Part shown: positions 53,828-64,000 of the stretch, in pieces
Numbering within the stretch: the first letter of the stretch is position 1
Layout: every line of letters starts with the position of its first letter
Assembly: GCA_035578175.1 (NCBI GenBank)
Contig: JAQMRL010000008.1
Location: forward strand, 61,994,541 to 62,058,540
Direction of reading: 5' to 3'
Length of the DNA stretch: 64,000 nucleotides
Origin: Catonia carolina
Taxonomy: Eukaryota; Arthropoda; Insecta; Hemiptera; Achilidae
Program-made: the position numbers and the translations under genes
The notes under the pieces: generated by a model
Databases searched by the model: none
The model's input: the letters and a program-made list of their open reading frames with translations, nothing else
Told to the model about the DNA's origin: nothing

Positions 53828-56425
53828 GCTAGATATATGACTGGAGGTAGCACTGTGAAAACGAATTGCGTGCCGTTAGGCTGCCACGCCGCCATATTGC
53901 GGTGAGGATATATAATGCGCGGTATTCAAACTGTTATACAAATCAAATGACAGAAAGTTGATAATATTCATTTAATGTAATATTTAGGGAATCAATTCTC
54001 GATAATAAAGTTCATAGTAATTTTAGTATTCATTATTAGTTTAATGCAGTATTCCTGTAACGTAATATTTTGTTTAGAAAGGCAAAAACACATTACGTTA
54101 ATTCTAACTGAAATGCAACTTAGGCCAAATTACATTGATGTTACCTGAGTTCTTTCTTATTGGTTTCTTCAATATGTAAATACACCAATACATATTGAGA
54201 ATATTTTATTTTACAATTATATTAGTTATTTTAATATGTATCAAGTTAGCTGTAACTAAGTTATCAAGAAATTCAAAATCAAATAACCCTTACTTCTTTG
54301 TTTTTGGTAAGCCTTTTAATTTAATTGTTCATACATATTTCAATAATTATCTTTGCTGAAAAATAACTTTTTGTAGAAATAATCAAGTTTTAAAATAAGT
54401 AAAACCTTTGGAAATTTACTTTGCAAAGATTTTTATCTCAAGATATTTGATTTAAGTTTAAGTATGTAGGCCTACCTTATCCAGGATTATCACTTAACAA
54501 AAGTACATTTTTAAAATTAAATCTACCTTGTAACTATAACTAGTTTCACCTTCACCTATACTCTTCACACAAAATATATTATTAATGTTGTTGTATAAAA
54601 CACGGTCTAATGCTGTTTTAAAACCATACTATACTATTACCTACCTCTCCCACATCTTACTGATGTTTTCATACACTTGGAAAGATCACTAAAAATAATT
54701 TCTCTTTAAGAATACAGGATTGTAAATAGAAACACGAAGGAATTGGTTAAAACCATTTTATTTGTTCATTAAAAGTTAAAAATTTCTGTAAAACTTTGAT
54801 AGTTGTGTTGGTATAACATATTTCATATCAATGTTTCAGAATAGGATTGCCAGACCTCAGTGTTGTGAATGGTCAGTTTGTGTTTTATGATCTGTGTTCA
54901 TATCGCACAAAACAAGAAAATCAGAAATGTCAGTATTTCTTTTTACATCTCAGTATTTTACCATCAAACAAGTTGATGGTAAAACAGTAGTACTTCCTTG
55001 TACTATTTTTTTTAGAGTCAAGTAAAATAAAATTAAATAAAAAGTTTTAGTTCAGACAAATTTTTCTGGCATTGTACTAAAAACAGATAATATGTTTCTT
55101 CCTCACAGTCAGGAACTTTATTAAACAATTCATTACATAGGAAGTTTTATTAGAGTTCCAGGTCTCACTTGGTAGGACTCTTCCGTAAAATGCTTGCTGC
55201 AGAGGATACTGCGGAATGTTGCTTTCCAATTCTTCCTTCTAACAGCATTTTCCCATGATTTTAAAAGTTTAGGGCAGGATCTTGGAAATCTGTAATCGGA
55301 ATTAAGTTTAGCCTATGCAAACAATATTATTCCATATTCTATTACTGTAATAACTACAGGATTCATACTCAAATAATTTTGACTTGTTCAATGTGGTGGA
55401 CGCTTTAAATGTTGTCATGGTTAAAACGTTGAAACTAATTTAACTTAGGCTACATACGCTTAATTTCCAAGTCGGGTAGCTGTGAATACTAATATGTGGT
55501 ACACTTCCATAAGCAGTACGATATATAAAAAGAAATTAAAATAAATCGATATGAAAACCGATTACAACCAGTTCTATTTAAAACCCAAGCATGTAAAACC
55601 GATGCCAAAGTATATCATGATGTGTTACACAAATGTTTATTATTCTTAAGTAGCCTAAATAAAAATTGTCAAAACAAATAACCACTTTGGAATAACAAAT
55701 AGGCCTAAACAGAGTAAGAAAAATACAAACTTTACATTAAGACTGGATGTTATTGTAGCCTAGTTAAAATAGCTTTCATCGTCCTTGTCCTGCCTTAGGT
55801 TTCCTGATATTTTATAGCCTAATTAAATCAGTTAAGGCACTGCAATAATTATATCAGTTAAGGCACTGCAATAATTATAGAGTAATCAATTAGGTAGGCC
55901 TAGGCTTTGTAATTCAATTGCACTAAGCCTAGCCTACCTGAGAAATTTCATTCCTGGAAGATCAAAACTTTGGGTTTTAATTCTTTGAGTGAAGTATAAA
56001 ATTATGATAGATCATTAATAATGAAATGGGTGGAAAAATAACCGAGATAAAATTAGTTTATAATAAATATTTACAATCTCAAAGGACTTGAAACTCATAC
56101 AGGCACTCAGATTCAGCTGTTTTAAATTGGTTATTGATAAATAATTATGAACTTAACTATGAAACTGGACCCCACTTCCTATTTTATATTTATGCTTCAT
56201 TGCATCCAAATACGACACAATATCGAACCATAATTACTTATAGAATTTACATTATCAAAAGTAAACTGACGATAAATAAAAGCTCATTTACAGCATGTAA
56301 TATTTCAGAGCGCTATCCTCACCACAGTACCAACATAACAAAATAACAGTGGCACGCTTTTCAAGAGTAGACGCCGTGTCAGTGCTACCTCCGGTTATAT
56401 TTCTAGCTCATTGGTTGTAATGCAG
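53828..56425. repeat. 2.5-kb segment bounded by imperfect inverted repeats
   Basis: GAGCTAGATATATGACTGGA plus GGTAGCACTG and GCGTGCC near 53828-53880 recur inverted near 56345-56425 (CAGTGCTACC, then TATATTTCTAGCTC). The match extends weakly to GGTGAGGATA on both sides. The interior is AT-rich with no coding. It ends 300 bp before the E3 ligase start codon. It may be a long non-autonomous DNA element or a duplicated and inverted promoter region. Confidence 0.5.
55827..55878. repeat. Perfect 26-bp tandem duplication
   Basis: Two adjacent exact units starting ATCAGTTAAGGCACTGCAAT. Two units only. Confidence 0.9.
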
Positions 56426-56726
56426 TTCTAGTGGCAAGGAGGTGAACATTGTGCCATCCCTCATTGCACGTTGTCCCTTATTTGACAAATTGAATCAGTG
56501 CAACCTCTAGAGACAACATGTAGAGTCTTGATCTTGAGTTTTCATTATCTTTCGTGTAATTTTTTGCATGGCTGTGTTATCTTTGTGGTGGATGATGGAA
56601 ATGACAACCGGGGTTTTGTTTGTAAGATAGTTTTTTTGAAATTTGTGTGTGTGATCTTCGTCATAGTCTTTTGTATTTATTAATGTTTATTGTACTTTGC
56701 AATTTAGTTACACTTTTTTGATTATT

Positions 56727-58368
56727 ATGAATTCCATCGAAAATTTTTTATCGTCGGATTCAAACCGCAATCAATTTCCGGATGCGTTTGGCAAGTATCT
56801 TAGTGTTATCAATGACGATTTAAAAACAATTTTAATGCAGTTCAGAAATGAACTATTGTCTGAAATATCTGAAAAATTCGAGAATAATGAACGACTGATA
56901 AAGAAGTGTATAAGAAAAACTAAATGTAGAAAGTTTCATAAAACTAATACTATCACTAATATTAAACAATGTAAAAACTCTCATATTAAAAGGAATTCTC
57001 GTTGTAATATAAATGATAGTAGTTTTGGTTGTATGTATGAAACTGATTGTTCAAGTAGTTCAGAAAATTCTCGTTTATCTGATAGTAGTGGTGAACAGTA
57101 TTGTATTAAAAATTTGTTTTCATTATCACCAGAAGTTTCTGTAGCGGATGGTCCTGTTGAGAAAAAAAATGACAATTCAGAAAATTTAGTTGTAACACCA
57201 AATAGTTTAAGCAATACAAAAGAGAAAACGGAAATTAATATTGTTGAGCCTGAGAATGTACTCGAGATTGTGCAAGTAAGACAACAATTGAATGGTATCC
57301 AAAAACTGTGCTGTTCGACCCTACAAGAACTAAAGAAAATAAATTCCAGTTTCCCAGATAAAATGGACAGCCTTATACGCCATAGTTCTCAAAACTCATT
57401 AGGAAATGAAGTCTCAGAGGGTGCAGTAAATAATGATAAAAAGTTATACGAAAATAATGCTGATAATTGGGGGGCTGTTGATAAAAAAGAAAGCCATCAC
57501 GAAGAAATGGATGAAAAGAAAACTGGAACAAAAAAGAAAATATTTACCAATAAACCTATTGATACATATTCTTCAGAGACGCCAACTGATAGGGCTGATT
57601 CAGAAGCTATGGAACTAATTGTAAAAGACTTAGCAACTGTTTTGGATGTTAAATATGAACATGAAAATATACGAATACATCGTAAACCAACCAGTTTCAT
57701 TATTTCGTTTCGTCATAAAGAAGAGTCAGACAAGTGGTATGAATCAGCGAAGAAAAAGTGGGTAAGTTTTATTCAATCATAATTATGGGGGAAAACCATT
57801 AGATTTTAAGTCTATTTTATATAATAAATTTTACTAAACTTTTCTTAAGCTGCCTTTATTTTTTACTAGCTAAAATGCCTGTTCTTCGAGCGGTTTTCTT
57901 GGTGTTATGGACGGTCTGTTAGTGTACCGAGTTCGATCCCTGTCAGGTCTGATATTCTTTAATCATGGATTGTTTTAATCATGGATTTGTACCTCCTTTC
58001 AATGTCAGCATTATTATAAATGAAAAACATAGTTTGACGTAAAATAAAAGCGAGATCTTGGTGTAAATCAAGATACGCAGCGCTTTATTATTTTTAGAAG
58101 TGTAGTTAATTTTTAATGTCCAACAATAATTCTGTAAACCACTGTAAGGTGGTGTGGAGCAGTTGGATAAATTTTTAAATCTTTTTTTGTAATCAGATTT
58201 TTTTATCATTATTTAGGAAAAACAAAAATTTTCATATGAAGAATTGTTGGAATTGGAAAATGTGGATGTGATAGTGAATAAAGAAGCGTTTAATTGCCCA
58301 GTTTGTTTTACCGATTGTAAAGTAGGAGAAGGTATAACATTACGAGGTTGTCTTCATTCATTCTGCAG
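56727..58368 (+). CDS. RBCK1/HOIL-1-type RBR E3 ubiquitin ligase, 5' part (two exons seen)
   Basis: Exon 1 is 56727-57761 (345 codons, donor GTAAGT, phase 0). Exon 2 is 58217-58368 (acceptor TTATTTAG, donor GTACCT). The phases join cleanly. Exon 2 encodes SYEELLELENVDVIVNKEAF and then CPVCF...GEG..LRGCLHSFCR. The C-x2-C and C-L-H-x2-C ligands with GEG.-LR-CLH.FCR are the first half of RING1 as in RBCK1/HOIL-1, an E3 of the linear-ubiquitin pathway. Exon 1 is Ser/Asn/Lys-rich with an N-terminal helical stretch (VINDDLKTILMQFRNELLSE) and a compact C-terminal region (ENIRIHRKPTSFIISFRHKE). It has no recognisable UBL or NZF finger. I chose the ATG at 56727, since the frame upstream offers no better start. 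The rest of the gene is outside the window or in exons I could not see. Exon 2 is secure; joining exon 1 to it is inference. Confidence 0.62.
57828..57960 (+). repeat. Foldback-family end followed by a SINE-like piece, in the E3 intron
   Basis: AAATTTTACTAAACTTTTCT plus TAAGCTGCC is a solo foldback terminus. 57893-57955 reads like a decayed family-B head (GAGTTCGATCCCTGTCAGGT). Confidence 0.45.
58217..58368 (+). CDS. RING1 exon of the RBR E3
   Basis: 50 codons plus two bases. Cysteines at NCPVCF and the GCLHSFC block are the zinc ligands. RING1 is cut right after FCR, a position where the next exon should supply ECL and the remaining Cys pairs. No such sequence was found down to 64000. Confidence 0.82.
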
Positions 58369-58412
58369 GTACCTATGTTTCAATAATTATGTAGTATGTA
58401 TTTTATATCTCT

Positions 58413-58655
58413 TTATATAGAAATACTGCAGCGCTTTCAATCAAAATTTCTGAGAGTGGTCACTGCAGCCCCATTGTACATAACCAATGAAATAATAAAT
58501 GATAATCTAAACCTGCCCTTAATAAAAAAAGGAATTAAACAACTCAGCAAGAAATATTTAAAAAAGTTGAAAGAGCATCAAAATCATTTCGTAGTTAACC
58601 ACTGTGACAACAGCAAAGATATTCACAGACTGAAATTTTTAAAACATTGAACTTA
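58413..58655 (+). pseudogene. Jockey-clade LINE ORF2 C-terminal fragment
   Basis: The open frame EILQRFQSKFLRVVTAAPLY, then YITNEIINDNLNLPLI and DIHRLKFLKH plus a stop, is the same protein block as 40823-41157 but from a clearly different family. It sits 45 bp after the RING1 exon and could be mistaken for host coding. Confidence 0.7.
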
Positions 58656-58896
58656 ACCTTTGCAACTCTTTTAATCCCTGTTAATACTGTTAAAACTTGT
58701 TTAATCTTTTTTTTCTACTTGTACTCTTAATCATTATCTCATATTATGGCATCATTCATCTCCAACATTATCATCGTCATCTTCAGTTTCAACTACTTCA
58801 TGTTTCAAAATATTAATAAATTGGTTCAGTCAAGTTTATTTTATTTTTTGTTCATACTTTAGTCATTTTACTTTCTCTTGTCTATATGAATGTGTT

Positions 58897-59285
58897 GTTT
58901 AGGTCATCAGCCAATAGGCTGGTTTGAACCTGTAGAGGTTTTACTAAGTAAAACAAGGAGTAGGTGGTTTACCATTGCCTTCCTCACTGAGTGAAAAATT
59001 ACGCTCATCAGCATACCAGGCCCTCTGAAAAGCACAGATTTTCCACTCTGCAAATGACACCTTCACTTCATTCACCACAGGGTCTGGCTGTATAATGAAA
59101 TTCATTACTTTCAGAGGAGATAACTCTGATTAGTGTCTTTTACACCTCTAACTCTTCTGTTCTTAAATGATTCAGTTATTTAATTGGCTGACCATGTGTT
59201 AAGAAACAGAACTATTTATTTTAGCCTTGCAACGAACAGATTGAGTGTAAGAAATTTGACACTCCACCTGTCTGTTATGGGCAGC
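58897..59285 (-). repeat. 400-bp dispersed repeat (family P), copy 4
   Basis: Reverse copy with TCATCAGCCAATAGGCTGGT on the left and ACTCCACCTGTCTGTTATGG on the right. It abuts hairpin copy G. Confidence 0.72.
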
Positions 59286-59289
59286 ATAT

Positions 59290-60196
59290 GAATGTATAGG
59301 AAGGAAAGATGTTTTCATGGCGATTATTTGAAATCGAGTTTTCACCAGATCTACGCGTTGATCCCAAAAAACATGTTTTTAGCGATTGGTCTGTGTGTGC
59401 GCGCGCATGTGTGTGTGTGTGTGAGAATAGAATATCTCAAGAACGAAACATCGTACAAACTTGAAACTTAAGTTAGATACCACTAAAGGACCCGACACGA
59501 ACATTTTCATCAAAATCGGTCAACCGGAAGTAATAGTGTTTATTCATGTCATTTTTCACTTTTTTGGGATTTTCTCAAAAAAGGCTCCTACGATTTTTTT
59601 TGAAAATTGCCTAATTTACTACATTTTTACGCTCTACAAGATAGGGTAGGCACCATGTCTGCTGAAACTCTTGGTGAGGCTGTTTTCTTGTACAAAAATT
59701 GTTTTTTTAAGATTGCGACTTTAATATGCATTTTAATGCAAAAATGTATCTAGTAAAAGTTGTAGAGAATTTAAAATTCTACAACTTCCATTTTAAACAT
59801 CTTTTTGTATAACGCTTAGTTAAGCGATAATTAGTGATTTTCTGTTTTTTTTTCACGAAAATGTGTAAAAAAATCAATTTTTTTAAAGATTTCAGCCTTA
59901 GAATGTATTTTACAACAAAAGTGTATATAATCAAATTTGTAGGAAATTAAAAGATCTACAACTTTTATTTAGAGCATTTTTCTCTACAGAGCTTAGTTTA
60001 GCGTGAAAGAGTGATTTTCCGTTTTATTTTAAAACTGAGGTTAATTTTCATTTTGCATCTTTCACTAATGATTAAAATAAGATTATGTTTTTTGAGGTTA
60101 TATTTTTTGTTTATTTATAATGTTTTATTACTAATGTTAGTTTATAATATTAATTATTTGCATTGGCAAGAGAAAGTTTTGTGTTTTATACCAGAT
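59290..60196 (+). mobile_element. Hairpin-ended family, copy G (opposite orientation)
   Basis: It starts in the family's TATAGGAAGGAAAG block, has GATTGGTCTGTGTGTGC microsatellite DNA at 59383-59425, and ends CATTGGCAAGAGAAAGT with a degraded hairpin before CCAGATTTTTT. The first 13-15 bp of the family are missing. Confidence 0.68.
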
Positions 60197-60273
60197 TTTT
60201 TCTTTTGAAACACACTACTGTGTGTGTTTTTTATATTTTCATTATAAGAATGTTATTATTTTATCTTTATACA

Positions 60274-61168
60274 GGGTTCATTGTGAAAGTAATACGCTTT
60301 TACTTTGAAAAATGGATTTATTGATGCTACTGTTACAAACGCTTAAAATTCTTTGAAATACTCTCCCCCTGCATGAATACACTTGTGGAGACGTGTCTGC
60401 CATGCCTGAAATTCCTCAACAGGAATGTCTGTTAGGAACCTTGTAATGTGCTTTTGGATGTTTTCCATGGACTCCCAATGCTTTCCTTTCAGCTCTCTCC
60501 TCAGTCGGGGAAACAAAAAAAGTCGCACAGTGCCAAGTCAGGACTGTAAGGGGGCTGGGGGGCCACCGAGGTGTTGGTTCGGGCCAGAAAGTTGGTAACG
60601 ATGAAGGCCGTGTGGCTGGGGGCAGACCTTGCGCAGTTGCAGAACCTCGGTCACTATCCCTTGTACTGCAAATTTGGACCTATTAAGGGTGTCAGTGATG
60701 TGCTGAATGTGCAATGGACGGTGGGAACGTCAAACTTTGCCCACTCGATTTATGTTGTCGTCGGTTCTGGTCGTTGTTGGGCGTCCAAAACGGGGTTCAT
60801 CAGGGACCTCCTCGTGGCCCTCCATGAACGCCTTGTGCCACTTCCCGGACTGTGACCTTGAAATGTAGTCATCCTTGAAGGCCTCTTGCATATGGAACGT
60901 TTCGGTAGTATTCTTTCCCAGCCGCACTCAAAACTTGATGGGGTATCACTGTTCAAGCGAACGCTTCATCGTGTCATTTTACAAAGTCAAAAAATACACT
61001 TCACATGGAAACATATCTATCCGCTCAGACAGTCCGGAGAAAATTGGTGACCGGCTGTGTTGGAAGGGCAGACCCCCCCACCCCAACCACATTTCCCGAC
61101 AGTTTTACCGGGCTGGGATGGATAGTCGCATCACAATAAAATCATGTGCATTACTTTTGTAATGAATC
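60274..61168 (-). mobile_element. Third mariner-type element, internally deleted
   Basis: GGTTCATTGTGAAAGTAATA on the left pairs imperfectly with the right end (CATTACTTTTGTAATGAATC). The minus strand encodes AFKDDYISRSQSGKWHKAFM, PRFGRPTTTRTDDNINRV and then, after a central deletion, LFLFPRLRRELKGKHWESME and TRLHKCIHAGGEYFKEF. GEYF at the C-terminus and the RPTT linker place it in another mariner lineage than the two above. GC content is higher than its surroundings. Confidence 0.78.
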
Positions 61169-61169
61169 T

Positions 61170-61715
61170 TGTATTTCTATTATCTTTGTTTAAAGTTTAC
61201 ATTTAAAAAAAAACTGATTGCTAAAGAATTACACTTGGTTAAAAAAAAATTAGTCAGTTTAGTGATTAACACAGTATAGAAGTGAATGTGTTAAATGGCT
61301 GATTACTAAGTTTGAAATTAGAACAGGCAAGGAGACTTAATCCATCTTGTTAATGATGATTATTAATTAAACCAATAAAAATTCATGGGTTTTTAATAGG
61401 TACAGATTAGATTGTGAGATAAAGGTCCATTATTTGTGATTATATTGTGCTTTTTAATTTTAAAATTTTACTTTGCAAACTTATAGTTTATTAAATAAAA
61501 AAAAATTATAAATTATTCAATTTGCTTTACGATATGTATTCTTTTTAATGTAAATGTTTTAAATAGTAATTTGTAATTCCATTGAGATTAATGATAAGAA
61601 AAAAGAAACATTGTAATTTTTATCAGTTTTATTCATTTTGTATTTTAATAATGAGAAAAAAGGAAATGAATAAAACTGATAAAAAATGATTATGTTAATA
61701 TATTTTTTTTTCTAC
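61170..61715. other. AT-rich spacer, no gene seen
   Basis: Mostly A/T tracts. A short inverted pair (ATCAGTTTTATTCATT near 61622, AATGAATAAAACTGAT near 61666) could form a stem. No coding or known repeat. Confidence 0.45.
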
Positions 61716-62799
61716 TTTTATTTCAAATATTTTTTTGTGAAACACTGAGTTTAGTAGTAATTAGCAATTTTCTGTTTTTTTTCCTCACGAAAACTTCTAA
61801 AAAATTGTTTTTTTTAAGATTTCAGCCTTATTATGCATTTTACGACAAAAAGTTTATAATCAAATTTATAGGAAATTAAAAGATGTACAACTTTTATTTC
61901 GAGCGGTTTTTTCTACAGATCTTAGTTTAGCGTGAAGAGTGATTTTCCGTATTTTTAAGCCAAACTGAAGTCGATTTTCATTTTGTGGCTTTCACTCATG
62001 ATTAAAATTAGATTATGTTTATTGAGGTTAGTTAGTTAGTTTGTTTTTTTATTTCTAATGTCTTCTCTTCTTCTTCTTACTATCAAGGATTAGGCATAAG
62101 CCTGTTACGAACTCACAAACCATCTTGCACGTCTACAGAAACATGAGACATTCCAACCCGTACATCTCGACTACTGCTATCTTCTTCGAGGTCTTCCCAC
62201 CTCCCTTTTTCCAACTGGAACATATTCTGTCACTTTTAGAGGTATTCTCTCCTCTGGCATCCGTTCCAGATTTTGCCGCCATTGATTCCGGTACTCCTTC
62301 ACTTTTTCATGCAAGCTAAATACACCCAACTCGGATCTAATTTCTTTGTTACGTATTAGATCCAGCTTCGAGCAGCCCTTCACCCTTCTTAAAAACCTCA
62401 TTTCAGCTGCTTGGATCCTACTTTCTTGGCGTTTTGTGGTAACCCATTACTCACTTCCATAAAGAAGGACTGGGGCTGCCATTACCTTGTTGAACTTCAG
62501 TACTGTCTCTGTTCTAGCTCTGTTACCCAGTGTCCTGTTAATGGTACCACAAATAGCTTGAAATTTATTTATTTTACTTTCGACATCAAAGTCCCAATCA
62601 AAGCTCACATTGCAGCCCAGATAGTTATAGTGAGACACTTGATCTAATACTACATTGTTTAAAACAATCTTCGAACGAGTGGGATACTTCCCTCTGAATG
62701 CCATAGGATTTCTAATGTTTTATTACTAATGTTAGGTTATATTGTTAATTATTTGCATTGGCAAGAGAAAGTTCTGTGTGTGTGTTTCGCACCAGATAT
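61716..62799 (+). mobile_element. Hairpin-ended family, copy H, split by a LINE
   Basis: Left part 61716-62061 and right part 62708-62799 are collinear with copy G. The right end has GGCAAGAGAAAGTTCTGTG and a hairpin before CCAGATATT. The 5' half including the microsatellite is missing. Confidence 0.65.
62062..62707 (-). mobile_element. GAA-tailed LINE fragment nested in copy H, 11-bp TSD
   Basis: ATTTCTAATGT at 62051-62061 and 62708-62718 flanks it. The tail on the minus strand is AAGAAGAAGAAGAG. Coding: VSHYNYLGCNVSFDWDFDVE, NRTLGNRARTETVLKFNKVM, LLYGSE, then after a frameshift EMRFLRRVKGCSKLDLIRNK, YRNQWRQNLERMPEERIPLK and GKREVGRPRRRW. A different subfamily from the 44.8-kb copy, with the same tail type and target-site length. 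Confidence 0.82.
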
Positions 62800-63003
62800 T
62801 TTCTGGTTTAATATTGGGTACTTAATATGTAAGAAAAATTTTTCGTAACAGAATACTTTATTATTACTATTACTATTGTTGATGTTGGTATGTATTGTTA
62901 CAGGGGGGTGTTATATTCATTTAATTATCATTTATTAAATTGTTGCTTATTTTTATTCAATAAATTCCTCTGGCCATTGGGTGGATTGTAAGAGAAATAA
63001 TAA

Positions 63004-63312
63004 TTATAGTGGTAAAGTTGCCGTCATGAGTCAGCTGTTTGACAGCTGATGTACGGAGATGAAGATTCCATGGTTCAAAACCTAGTAAAGATAGTTAACT
63101 TTTATACAGATTTGAATAGTAGACAGTGGTTACTGGTGTATTTTGATGATTTGGAGTTCAATTAACCGTACATTTTCAGGAATGGTCAGCTCGAGTGTAC
63201 AAGACTAAACACCTCATTTACACGTCATGTATATTTTCATCTCATTGGGTCTTGGGGTTGCTTATTGTTCTTAATTTAACAGATTGTAGCATACACACAT
63301 TAAGGACAAAAA
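63004..63312 (+). repeat. tRNA-derived SINE, family C
   Basis: AGTGGTAAAGTTGCCGTCAT, CAGCTGTTTGACAGCTG, GGTTCAAAACCTAG and the full body to TTGTAGCATACACACATTAA, then an A-rich end. The first bases of the head are missing. Confidence 0.72.
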
Positions 63313-63574
63313 AAATCTGTTTTATTCATTCTATAGATATGTCTGTAAATTTTTTATCTTCTCCTGACTATATTTTCTACTTTTTCATGATATTTATGAA
63401 TCTGTTCTGATTTTGCTTAATTATATACTTCATTTTCATACTTTGAAGTCCATGAATTTTTTCTGAATATTTTATTATGTTACTAATTCATTTCTCTGAG
63501 AATTTGTGTTAATATTCTGCTGCATAAGGGCTTCCTGTTGAACTACCATTTTATTCTCACAATTTTGAATTTTT

Positions 63575-63930
63575 ACTTTCTCTTCCCTTACGTGAATATA
63601 TAGAGAAGAAAAGTATTGTTTTCATATTGATTTTTTTAAAATCAAGTTTTCACCGGATATACATATTTTCAGGCCTCCTGAACTCAGAAAACATGATTTT
63701 AGTGATTTGTCTGTGTGTGTGTGTGCGCGCGCGTGCGTGCGTGTGTGTGTGAACAAATTATTTTAAGAATGGAATATTGTAGGAAGTTGAAACGTGGAAC
63801 TTAAGTTAGGTACCACTGCTGGACTTGGCATGAACATTCTCATAAAAATCGGTCAATCGGAAGTAGTAGTTTATTCGTGTAATTTTACACTTTTTTTGAG
63901 ATTTTTACAAATGTTTTTTATAAGCTGTTT
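63575..63930 (+). mobile_element. Hairpin-ended family, copy I (5' part only)
   Basis: It starts ACTTTCTCTTCCCTTACGTG, the true family 5' terminus, and has GTCTGTGTGTGTGTGTGCGC microsatellite (63708-63752) and CATAAAAATCGGTCAATCGG. It loses similarity near 63930, and the rest is absent or beyond the window. Confidence 0.62.
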
Positions 63931-64000
63931 GCATCAATATAGCAATTTCCCCTGTATTGTTGCCACCAAAGATACACACAGAACTGCCGCAGACACTACA

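Noticed and set aside
53640..53930. CpG-rich promoter of a minus-strand gene
   Set aside because: No coding region could be found on the minus strand to the left, so I only report the inverted repeat.
58413..58650. Candidate third exon of the E3 ligase
   Set aside because: The sequence matches a Jockey-type LINE C-terminus, not RING1 or IBR.

Overview
This is an AT-rich window from an animal nuclear genome, almost certainly an insect. Genes are split by GT-AG introns of several kilobases, and tRNA-derived SINEs, 5'-truncated non-LTR retrotransposons and internally deleted mariner, pogo/Tigger and Merlin DNA transposons fill introns and intergenic DNA. There is no bacterial or viral gene organisation. 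A hemipteran would fit the repeat content, but the sequence alone does not fix the species.

Two host genes can be read. (1) A complete ArfGAP1 orthologue on the + strand, 5093..35532, in ten coding exons whose phases all agree. They give 1185 nt, that is 394 residues plus a stop. The protein has the ArfGAP zinc finger, the arginine finger, an ALPS-like membrane-curvature sensor and tryptophan-rich C-terminal motifs. (2) The 5' part of a RING-between-RING E3 ligase of the RBCK1/HOIL-1 type, + strand from 56727: a long first coding exon of unrecognised sequence, then an exon carrying the first half of RING1 (58217..58368). I did not find the rest in the window.

Layout. 1-5090: intergenic DNA with an RNase H-bearing LINE interrupted by a Merlin DNA transposon (1262-2760), then tRNA-derived SINEs. 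5093-35532: ArfGAP1, with introns carrying LINE fragments (6.5-8.9, 15.3, 27.5-28.3, 29.6-30.7 and 34.5-35.2 kb), two mariners (21.5-23.0 and 26.0-26.8 kb), a pogo/Tigger element (24.5-25.7 kb), a TTAA-flanked element (32.0-32.7 kb), foldback elements and four copies of a roughly 930-bp family ending in a hairpin. 35.5-38.5 kb: featureless AT-rich DNA. 38.5-53.2 kb: a second pogo-like remnant, a tandem pair of the hairpin family (41.2-43.0 kb), a 546-codon reverse-transcriptase fragment with an 11-bp target-site duplication (44.8-46.5 kb), a smaller relative at 48.6 kb, and a SINE cluster (49.3-50.9 kb). 53.8-56.4 kb: about 2.5 kb bounded by imperfect inverted repeats, just upstream of the E3 gene. 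58.4-64 kb: intron or flank with more repeats, including a LINE nested in a hairpin-family copy.

The repeats give relative ages through nesting: Merlin inside a LINE, a SINE inside a mariner, a LINE inside a hairpin element, and a SINE inside a LINE. Boundaries marked by target-site duplications are reliable. Clade names of TEs rest on recalled motifs and are less certain.
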